This document shows, piece by piece, positions 58,503 through 64,000 of a stretch of 64,000 nucleotides of DNA (within the stretch, counting starts at the first letter, position 1; each line of letters opens with the position of its first letter). The translations under genes were made by a program, and so were the position numbers. Origin of the DNA: JBGQDM01 sp041495845 (GTDB lineage Bacteria > Acidobacteriota > Terriglobia > Terriglobales > Acidobacteriaceae); assembly GCA_041495845.1 (NCBI GenBank), contig JBGQDM010000002.1, positions 24,886 through 88,885 on the forward strand, given 5' to 3'. The notes under the pieces were generated by a model. It did no database searches and was not told where the DNA came from. It worked only from the letters and a program-made list of their open reading frames with translations.

Positions 58503-59576
58503 ATGCGGGCAATTCTGGCGGGCGGTGGCACGGGCGGGCACGTGATTCCAGCTCTGGCCATTGCTCGCGAACTGCAATCGCGATATCAAGCCGAACTCCT
58601 CTTTGTTGGCACGGCGCGCGGGATCGAGACGCGTCTGGTGCCTGCCGCTGGGTTCCAACTGCGGCTGGTAGAGGTGGGTGCGCTCAAGAACGTGAGCCTG
58701 GCGACGCGCCTGCGCACCCTGCTGGCTCTTCCCCGCGCGGTGTGGGCGGCGGGAAGAATCATTGCGGAGTTTCGCCCCCAGGTAGTGATCGGGGTTGGGG
58801 GATACGCTTCCGGCCCGGCCATGGCGGCTGCCATATTTCGGCGCGTGCCGACCCTGGCATTCGAGCCCAACCTGGTGCCTGGATTTGCCAATCGAATGGT
58901 GGCGCGCTTGGTTTCCGCTGCGGCGGTGCACTTCGAAGAAACGAAACGCTATTTTCCCCGCAGCCAGGTGACCGGTGTGCCGGTGCGCGCGGAATTCTTT
59001 CAGCTGCCGCCGCGTGATTTGAAAGCGCTACCCTCGCTGCTGGTGTTTGGCGGTAGCCAGGGAGCACGGGCCATCAACCGGGTGATGCGCGAGGCGCTAC
59101 CGGCGCTTCGTGAACGAATTCCGAGTTTGCAGATCGTGCATCAGACGGGCGAGCGCGATTTCGAGGAGACGCGCGCGGCCTATGCCGCCGCGGGCGTGGC
59201 TGCGGAGGTGCTGCCTTTTATCGACAGCATGCCGGCGGCGTTTGCGCGGGCCGACGTGGTGCTCTGCCGCTCCGGCGCCAGCACCGTTGCGGAAATTACC
59301 GCGGCAGGAAAGCCTGCGATTTTTGTTCCTTTCCCGCACGCGGCCGACGATCACCAGCGCCGCAATGCAGAAGCGCTCGAACAAGCTGGCGCAGCCATCA
59401 TGCTCGAAGAAAAAACTTTGGCCGCCGGGAAACTGGTGCCGCTCCTGGAAGAGTTGCTGACGGACCGCGCGCGGTTGCAGCGGATGGCAGAAGCCGCCCG
59501 CCGCCTGGCACATCCGGACGCGGCCCGGGAGATTGCCGACCTGGCGGCGCAACTGGCGGGCGCCGTCGTAGCATAG
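58503..59576 (+). CDS. murG: UDP-GlcNAc:lipid I GlcNAc transferase
   Basis: Peripheral inner-membrane GT-B enzyme converting lipid I to lipid II, 357 residues. The first G-loop AGGGTGGHVIPALAIA, GVGGYASGPAMAAAIF, and the second-domain LLVFGGSQGARAINRV with CRSGASTVAEITAAGKPAIFVPFPHA DDHQ region (UDP-GlcNAc site) are present. Confidence 0.96.
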   Translation: MRAILAGGGTGGHVIPALAIARELQSRYQAELLFVGTARGIETRLVPAAGFQLRLVEVGALKNVSLATRLRTLLALPRAVWAAGRIIAEFRPQVVIGVGGYASGPAMAAAIFRRVPTLAFEPNLVPGFANRMVARLVSAAAVHFEETKRYFPRSQVTGVPVRAEFFQLPPRDLKALPSLLVFGGSQGARAINRVMREALPALRERIPSLQIVHQTGERDFEETRAAYAAAGVAAEVLPFIDSMPAAFARADVVLCRSGASTVAEITAAGKPAIFVPFPHAADDHQRRNAEALEQAGAAIMLEEKTLAAGKLVPLLEELLTDRARLQRMAEAARRLAHPDAAREIADLAAQLAGAVVA

Positions 59577-59585
59577 AGACTCATC

Positions 59586-60989
59586 ATGTTTGCCAAGATC
59601 CAACGCATCCATTTTGTGGGCATCGGCGGCATCGGCATGAGCGGCATCGCCGAAGTCTTGCTGAACCTTGGCTACAAAGTCTCTGGGTCGGACCTGAAAA
59701 GCTCCAGCGTTACGCAGCGCCTCGCGACCCTGGGCGCGCTGGTGGTGGAAGGGCATCGCGCGGAGAACGTGGCCGGCGCCGAAGTTGTGGTTACCAGCTC
59801 TGCCATCAGTCCGAAGAATCCTGAAGTGGCGGAAGCGCACCGGCGGCATGTGCCGGTGATCCAGCGCGCGGAAATGCTAGCGGAACTGATGCGGCTGAAA
59901 TATGGCATCGCCATCGCCGGCATGCACGGCAAGACAACCACGACCTCGATGGTGGCGGCGGTGCTGGCGGCCGGCGGACTCGACCCTACCGTGGTAGTGG
60001 GGGGTCGCGTGGACGCGATGGGATCCAATGCGCGTTTAGGCAAGTCGCATTATCTTGTCGCCGAAGCGGATGAGAGCGACCGTTCGTTCCTCAAACTCTC
60101 TCCCATCCTTTCGGTGGTCACCAATATTGACCGCGAACACATGGATTGTTATCGCGACCTGGCCGACGTGGAGCAGACATTTCTGGATTTCATGGACCGG
60201 GTGCCGTTTTACGGCATGGTGGTGGCGTGCAACGACAACGAGCAATTGCGTGCGTTGTTGCCGCAAGCCAAGCGACGGGTGATGACCTATGGCTTGCGCG
60301 AGGGGTCGGATTTCCGCGTAGAGCTGCTGGAGGCGCAACCCGGCCGCGGCGATCAATTGCCCTTGAGCCGGTTCCGCGTGCGCTATCGCGATCAGGATTT
60401 GGGCGAGTTCAGGTTGCACGTCCCCGGCGCGCATAACGTGCTCAATGCCACCGCCGCAGTCGCCGTGGGCGTGGGACTCGACATCAACGTTGACCGCATT
60501 CGCGAAGCGCTGTCGTCGTTTCGCGGCGTCGACCGGCGCTTCCAGCTCAAAGGCCAGGCGCAAGGCGTGGCCGTGGTGGACGATTACGGTCATCATCCCA
60601 CCGAGATTCGCGCCACGCTGGCGGCGGCGCGCCAATGTGGCTACGAACGCGTGCATGTCATTTTCCAGCCGCATCGCTATACGCGAACGCAGGCGTTGTT
60701 GGACGAGTTCGCCACCGCGTTTGCCGATGCCGCCTCGATATTTGTGCTGGACATTTATCCGGCGAGCGAAGCGCCCATTCCGGGCGTGAGTGGCGAAGCG
60801 CTGGCGCAGCGCATCCGTGAACACGGCGGACGTACGGTGCGGTATGTGGGCTCTTTTGCCGATGCGGCTGCGGCGGCGGCCGGTGTGGCGCGCGCCGGGG
60901 ATGTGGTGCTGACCCTGGGCGCGGGCAGCGTTTCGCAACTGGTTCCGCTGGTGCTGGAGCAGTTACAGGCACGCGTGGCGACGGGGTAG
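59586..60989 (+). CDS. murC: UDP-MurNAc:L-alanine ligase
   Basis: First amino-acid addition to UDP-MurNAc, 467 residues. HFVGIGGIGMSGIAEVL at the N-terminus, ATP motif IAGMHGKTTTTSMV, AEADESDRSFLKLSP and DDYGHHPTEIRATL in the C-terminal domain, with FQPHRYTRTQ, identify MurC. In many dcw clusters murB and ddl come next; here neither is present and an accessory segment intervenes before ftsQ. Confidence 0.96.
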   Translation: MFAKIQRIHFVGIGGIGMSGIAEVLLNLGYKVSGSDLKSSSVTQRLATLGALVVEGHRAENVAGAEVVVTSSAISPKNPEVAEAHRRHVPVIQRAEMLAELMRLKYGIAIAGMHGKTTTTSMVAAVLAAGGLDPTVVVGGRVDAMGSNARLGKSHYLVAEADESDRSFLKLSPILSVVTNIDREHMDCYRDLADVEQTFLDFMDRVPFYGMVVACNDNEQLRALLPQAKRRVMTYGLREGSDFRVELLEAQPGRGDQLPLSRFRVRYRDQDLGEFRLHVPGAHNVLNATAAVAVGVGLDINVDRIREALSSFRGVDRRFQLKGQAQGVAVVDDYGHHPTEIRATLAAARQCGYERVHVIFQPHRYTRTQALLDEFATAFADAASIFVLDIYPASEAPIPGVSGEALAQRIREHGGRTVRYVGSFADAAAAAAGVARAGDVVLTLGAGSVSQLVPLVLEQLQARVATG

Positions 60990-61027
60990 GGGTCTGGTTT
61001 CGGGGATGTTCGCCTTGCGACGGCAGG

Positions 61028-61082
61028 GTGTTCACCATTTGCGTCTGTTCACGGACCGTGAACATGTCAAAAGCGTGAACAC
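61028..61082. promoter_or_regulatory. 55-bp symmetric array of GTTCAC/GTGAAC sites
   Basis: An inner palindrome GTTCACGGACCGTGAAC (61047-61063) is flanked by GTGTTCAC (61028-61035) and GTGAACAC (61075-61082). The outer arms are 11 bp from the inner one on both sides, so the whole array is symmetric about 61055. Four GTTCAC half-sites are thus spaced 17 bp start to start on each side. It lies 39 bp after murC. This looks like a multi-dimer operator or a recombination site. Confidence 0.6.
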
Positions 61083-61144
61083 AGGATGAAAAATGGCGTG
61101 CCTGACCGGTTCATTAAGAGCAAGTCCCAATTGATCTTGGTGTA

Positions 61145-61164
61145 ATATAACAAAATTGTGATAT
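61145..61164. promoter_or_regulatory. 20-bp palindromic operator 1 of the second toxin-antitoxin operon
   Basis: ATATAACAAAATTGTGATAT is a near-perfect dyad (ATATxACAA / TTGTxATAT). It overlaps a possible promoter (TTGGTG at 61137 and GATATT at 61160). Its inner ACAA/TTGT matches operator 2, so the same protein probably binds both. Confidence 0.65.
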
Positions 61165-61188
61165 TCTGTCAATCAGAAAGTGCTTGAC

Positions 61189-61208
61189 GTATTACAATTT
61201 TGTGATAC
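61189..61208. promoter_or_regulatory. 20-bp palindromic operator 2 of the second toxin-antitoxin operon
   Basis: GTATTACAATTTTGTGATAC has the same dyad (GTATxACAA / TTGTxATAC) 44 bp centre to centre from operator 1. A -35 TTGACG (61184-61189) abuts it and TACTCT (61206-61211) overlaps its end, just before the toxin ATG. The natural ligand is the downstream Xre protein. Confidence 0.65.
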
Positions 61209-61212
61209 TCTC

Positions 61213-61629
61213 ATGATGATCGAGATAAAGGCCGGAGGGCGGATATGGACTTTCAACGAGTTTGTGTCCTCTGGCGACAGGCCCACGATCACGGAATGGT
61301 ATTCTTCCCTCAATCCAGCCGTGCAAGCGATTTTCGACGACCGCCTAGCCTTTTTGGCAATTCATCCCCGCACACAATGGCAGATGCCAGAGTTTCGGAT
61401 TCTTAGCGGCAGGGAGGGTAGAGAGGGCTTGAGCGAGATCAGATGGAAGGCTTGCGGGGTTCAATGGCGGGTTCTTGGCTTCTTCTCCCCTGGCGTTATG
61501 GATTACATCATGCTGATCGGTTGCAACCATCGCCAGAACAGGTATGACCCGACAGACGCCCTAGAGACCGCAATCCGCCGCAAGAAGAGCGTAGAGCGCG
61601 GCGAGAGGAGAACATGCATTTATGAATAG
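61213..61629 (+). CDS. HigB-like toxin (Gp49/RelE-superfamily)
   Basis: A 138-residue RelE-superfamily protein. EWYSSLNPAVQAIFDDRLAF matches the first helices of Gp49-like HigB proteins; EIRWKACGVQWRVLGFFSPG and YIMLIGCNHRQNRYDPTDAL, then AIRRKKSVE, match the beta-sheet core and the terminal helix with its catalytic Lys/Arg cluster. Function as a ribosome-dependent mRNase is inferred. ATG 61213 or 61216 are both usable. Base composition is visibly AT-richer than the flanking dcw genes, a sign of acquisition. It overlaps the antitoxin gene by 8 bp. Confidence 0.8.
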   Translation: MMIEIKAGGRIWTFNEFVSSGDRPTITEWYSSLNPAVQAIFDDRLAFLAIHPRTQWQMPEFRILSGREGREGLSEIRWKACGVQWRVLGFFSPGVMDYIMLIGCNHRQNRYDPTDALETAIRRKKSVERGERRTCIYE

Positions 61630-62194
61630 ACCGGATTTGCTAACCAGACTCCGCAACCAAGAGTATCGTGAAGCGTTCATTTCTTCGACAATCAGTTCAA
61701 CCATCGCATACCAGATTCGCGGATTGAGGAAGCGGCTTGTCCTAGATCAGGCCGCATTGGGTGCCTTGGCTGGGATGAAACAGACCGCCATTTCTCGGTT
61801 GGAAAATCCTGATTATGGCAATCTATCCGTAAACACGCTGAAGCGGATCGCAAGAGCCCTCGACGTAGGGTTGATCGTTCGCTTTGCCCCATTCAGTGAA
61901 ATTCTGCGCTGGCGTTTGGCGATGAGCCAGGGTGACATGGCCCCCGCAGTATTCTCTGAGGATACGGAACTTGATGCGACGGTAGACCGCATTTTTGACG
62001 GACACACAAACCTTGGCACAGGTACGCTACTGCATTTTGTTCGCGTTCCTGCCCCAAAACAAAGTATTGATGATTCTACGGTTGTGCCGTTGATGGCTCA
62101 ATTTCACGGCAAAATGCCTCCTGTGCCGGATGTTCAAGACTGGACGACGAACGCAAATTCAATGAGGATGGCTTCTAACGAGGATGGCTTCTAA
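61622..62194 (+). CDS. Xre-family antitoxin/regulator with C-terminal extension
   Basis: A 190-residue protein, about twice the usual HigA length. An N-terminal helix (TRLRNQEYREAFISSTISST) precedes the helix-turn-helix QAALGALAGMKQTAISRLEN (about residues 44-63) and NTLKRIARALDVGLIVRFAP, as in Xre regulators. The last 100 residues (from LRWRLAMSQGDMAPAVFSED) are not recognised. The start overlaps the toxin stop and the gene ends 2 bp before the DUF3467 gene. It probably binds the two 20-bp palindromes upstream of the toxin. Confidence 0.82.
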   Translation: MNRPDLLTRLRNQEYREAFISSTISSTIAYQIRGLRKRLVLDQAALGALAGMKQTAISRLENPDYGNLSVNTLKRIARALDVGLIVRFAPFSEILRWRLAMSQGDMAPAVFSEDTELDATVDRIFDGHTNLGTGTLLHFVRVPAPKQSIDDSTVVPLMAQFHGKMPPVPDVQDWTTNANSMRMASNEDGF

Positions 62195-62196
62195 CA

Positions 62197-62529
62197 ATGG
62201 CTGAACAGACACAGAAGCAGGAATACACGCGTTCCGCTGACTTCACTAGCGTCTACTCGAATAGCGCTAGAATTACAGTCAATCTTTGGGATTTCCGTAT
62301 GCTTTTTGGAGAACTGGAAGAGGCCACTCCAGAGCTATTGAAGGTGACCGAGGGGGTCAAAGTGATCATGTCCCCGCAACACGTCAAAGTATTTCTCAAG
62401 GTGCTTGAGCGGAATGTCCGAAAGTATGAGGAGACATTTGGCGAGATAAAACTGCCGCCCGGCGTCGGGGACGAAGAAGGAGATCACCTTACTCGCCCCC
62501 AAAAAATTACCCGTTCCACAAAAAACTAA
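62197..62529 (+). CDS. DUF3467 family protein
   Basis: A 110-residue protein: YSNSARITVNLWDFRMLFGE, then VIMSPQHVKVFLKVLERNVR and a short tail with IKLPPG. This matches DUF3467, widespread small cytoplasmic proteins of unknown function. The ATG follows the regulator's TAA by 2 bp, so it is the third gene of the toxin-antitoxin operon; DUF3467 is not an established toxin-antitoxin component. The C-terminus is Lys/Arg/Thr-rich. Confidence 0.8.
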   Translation: MAEQTQKQEYTRSADFTSVYSNSARITVNLWDFRMLFGELEEATPELLKVTEGVKVIMSPQHVKVFLKVLERNVRKYEETFGEIKLPPGVGDEEGDHLTRPQKITRSTKN

Positions 62530-62732
62530 TCGCGCTGTGTAGCTTCTCGCACTATCCGGGCAGCGGCTTGGCTGAAGTCCTCTTTCGGAGCGGCAGATTC
62601 AGATGCCATTTTGGCCTTTCTTGCAGCAGCTTTACGCGCTGCTCTGGCAGCAACCAGTCGAGCCTTTCGCTTTGCTCCCTCACTGTGGGTGTTTTGGGTA
62701 GAGTCTTTGACTGTCGGCCTGCGTGGTTTCAT
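62526..62732 (-). CDS. small basic protein of unknown function (68 aa)
   Basis: A lysine/arginine/alanine-rich protein (KRKARLVAARAARKAAARKA), ending with EDFSQAAARIVREATQRD, a helix seen at the end of several short bacterial hypothetical proteins. The basic stretch could bind nucleic acid. The ATG at 62732 is preferred over a GTG at 62738. It is convergent with the DUF3467 gene, and the two stops overlap. Confidence 0.5.
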   Translation of the reverse strand: MKPRRPTVKDSTQNTHSEGAKRKARLVAARAARKAAARKAKMASESAAPKEDFSQAAARIVREATQRD

Positions 62733-62860
62733 GCCCACAGTGTCCCACAGGCCCGGCCCGGAGGCTAGAGCCTGTGGATTTCAAACTGCACCACTGCAGA
62801 AAAACCACGGCGCTAACCATTCCCCGACTGTTTCGTCCATAATGCCGGGTGGGACTCGCA

Positions 62861-63256
62861 ATGGAAACGATCAAACAGTGGTGGTGGGCTCCTCTGGTAG
62901 TGCTGGCGGTAACGTTTAATCCCGCTTCCCAGGCGGGCCGGGAGCGGACCGATGCTGTGCTGCTGCCCTTTCTGGCCATGCGGCATGCGCCGCAGTTGGA
63001 TTCAGCGTTCGACGAGCAGGTATCGCGTGCCATGGCTCTGGCGGAAACCAAGTCGGCCCGCGCGCAGGCCTGTGCGCAACGCGTGCAAAGCAAGATGGAT
63101 CGTTTGCGGCAGCGCGCCGATCGCATGCGGCTGACTCATGATCGGCTGCGGTTGGTGAAGACGCAGCAGTTTTCCGACTGGTTGCCGGGTGACGCATACG
63201 TGGTCCAGATTGTTGACAGCAACGCGCCCGATTCGAGCGACGCAGAGCAGCCTTAG
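62861..63256 (+). CDS. membrane-anchored or exported helical protein, unknown function (131 aa)
   Basis: An N-terminal hydrophobic segment (WWWAPLVVLAVTFNPASQAG, about residues 6-25) acts as anchor or signal, followed by a long charged alpha-helical region (MALAETKSARAQACAQRVQS ... RLRQRADRMRLTHDRLRLV) with coiled-coil character and an acidic tail. No family recognised. The ATG at 62861 is chosen over an in-frame GTG at 62849. It stands between the accessory segment and ftsQ. Confidence 0.6.
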   Translation: METIKQWWWAPLVVLAVTFNPASQAGRERTDAVLLPFLAMRHAPQLDSAFDEQVSRAMALAETKSARAQACAQRVQSKMDRLRQRADRMRLTHDRLRLVKTQQFSDWLPGDAYVVQIVDSNAPDSSDAEQP

Positions 63257-63416
63257 ACCTCTTCGACTTTCGCTAATTCTTCTCCTCTCCGCTGATTTCG
63301 CGGTCTTCCGCCATCCCCCGGAAGTGCATGGAATCAAAAAACACTCTCTGAATTTTCTCTAAAAGCAGATATATTGGGCAGGCTCAGCGATTCACTCGCG
63401 ACAATTGAACCCGAGG

Positions 63417-64000
63417 ATGACGCGTAAGCACGGCGTCCTTGAGCTTGAAGAAGAAACCGCTTCGCGGCGCGAGGAATTTCTCCGCCCGGATCTGGACGAT
63501 ACCCGCCTGCTTGATCTTGATGAAGAGGATGGCGCTCCCTTTCTGCGCGCCCAGAAACGTGTACCCGTTCGCCGCAGCACCCTGCCCAAGAAGACTGCCG
63601 TCCGCCTGAAGTGGGCGGGAGTGGCGGCGCTGGCCCTGTGTGCTCTGGGCGCGGTTTTTGCGTTTCTCTACAACTACGGCGAACACTCCTGGCGCTTCCG
63701 CGTTGCCTCCAGCGATCAAATCGAAATTCAAGGGACACAGAATGTCAGCCGCAATCAGGTAATGGAAGTGTTGGGCAGCGACCTCGGACGCAACATTTTT
63801 TTCGTTCCTCTGGAGGAGCGGCGCGCCCAACTGGAGCAGATTCCGTGGGTCGAAACCGCAGCGGTCATGCGCTTCGTTCCCAACCGGCTGAAAGTGGAAA
63901 TCCGTGAGCGCACGCCGGTGGCTTTCGTGCGGGTGGGATCGCGCATTGGACTGATCGACGCGACCGGGCACGTGATGGACCTGCCGGCGCGCGGCAAGCA
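63417..64000 (+). CDS. ftsQ: cell division protein FtsQ (partial, runs off the window)
   Basis: The frame is open to the end of the window, about 194 residues so far. A charged cytoplasmic part (about 1-65, rich in Glu/Asp/Arg) precedes one membrane span (WAGVAALALCALGAVFAFLY, about 67-87), then a POTRA-type domain (IEIQGTQNVSRNQVMEVLGS ... NIFFVPLEERRAQLEQIPWV) and the start of the FtsQ beta domain (RLKVEIRERTPVAFVRVGSR). FtsQ anchors the FtsQLB complex; ftsA and ftsZ are expected next. The ATG has GAGG immediately before it. Confidence 0.93.
   Translation, partial: MTRKHGVLELEEETASRREEFLRPDLDDTRLLDLDEEDGAPFLRAQKRVPVRRSTLPKKTAVRLKWAGVAALALCALGAVFAFLYNYGEHSWRFRVASSDQIEIQGTQNVSRNQVMEVLGSDLGRNIFFVPLEERRAQLEQIPWVETAAVMRFVPNRLKVEIRERTPVAFVRVGSRIGLIDATGHVMDLPARGK

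Noticed and set aside
62735..62830. tRNA-like sequence with small hairpins
   Set aside because: No cloverleaf, no T-loop consensus and no acceptor stem could be built on either strand.
1..64000. CRISPR arrays, insertion sequences, prophage genes
   Set aside because: No regularly spaced repeats, transposase or phage structural or integrase genes were seen on either strand.

Overview
The window is a GC-rich bacterial chromosome segment. Gene content and protein style point to an acidobacterium: a Gram-negative with meso-DAP peptidoglycan, a split glycine decarboxylase, an archaeal-type single-chain methylmalonyl-CoA mutase subunit, and many lineage-specific exported proteins. This placement is inference from protein character; no rRNA gene is present to confirm it. 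I saw no tRNA, rRNA, CRISPR array, insertion sequence or prophage.

Layout. 1-10.8 kb: aspS, then minus-strand methylmalonyl-CoA mutase, small membrane proteins, a CPBP protease, a DinB-like protein, lon, pheA and a GNAT enzyme. 10.8-19.1 kb: a beta-hydroxyacid dehydrogenase, an MBL-fold hydrolase, a glycerate kinase coupled to an alpha/beta hydrolase, an M20 peptidase, a HigBA-like toxin-antitoxin pair, a large thioredoxin-like DUF255 protein, and an unlisted 47-residue secreted Cys-rich peptide. 19.3-25.0 kb: minus-strand membrane and regulatory genes (a DUF58/PGPGW pair, DedA, GNAT, an AraC regulator, a Cys-rich metal-binding protein). 25.2-29.8 kb: the glycine cleavage operon gcvT-gcvH-gcvPA-gcvPB with a strong terminator. 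29.9-41.1 kb: a DUF2911 protein, a geranylgeranyl-reductase-like flavoprotein, an RND efflux pair without an outer-membrane channel, a nonsense-broken antitoxin-like gene, a lectin-like/LssY_C protein, a GntR regulator and a MocR-like aminotransferase. 41.2-43.7 kb: a compact restriction-modification cassette (TdeIII-like endonuclease, Vsr nuclease, cytosine-5 methyltransferase). 43.7-46.8 kb: a Tat-exported M24 peptidase and small proteins.

47-64 kb is the division and cell wall (dcw) cluster in order mraZ-rsmH-(52-residue protein)-ftsL-ftsI-murE-murF-mraY-murD-ftsW-murG-murC, interrupted by a 2.3-kb accessory segment and resuming with ftsQ, which runs off the window. The accessory segment holds an elaborate dyad-symmetric DNA array, a three-gene HigB/Xre/DUF3467 operon with two 20-bp palindromic operators, and two small unknown genes.

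Most notable signals: the accessory island and operator arrays inside dcw; GTGG direct repeats upstream of mraZ that look like MraZ boxes; an HspR/HAIR-like inverted repeat just upstream of lon; a large stem-loop upstream of the small gene between rsmH and ftsL; the Cys-rich exported micropeptide with a structured leader; a premature stop in an antitoxin-like gene; and a recurring TANNNT motif 6-9 nt before start codons, suggesting frequent leaderless transcription.
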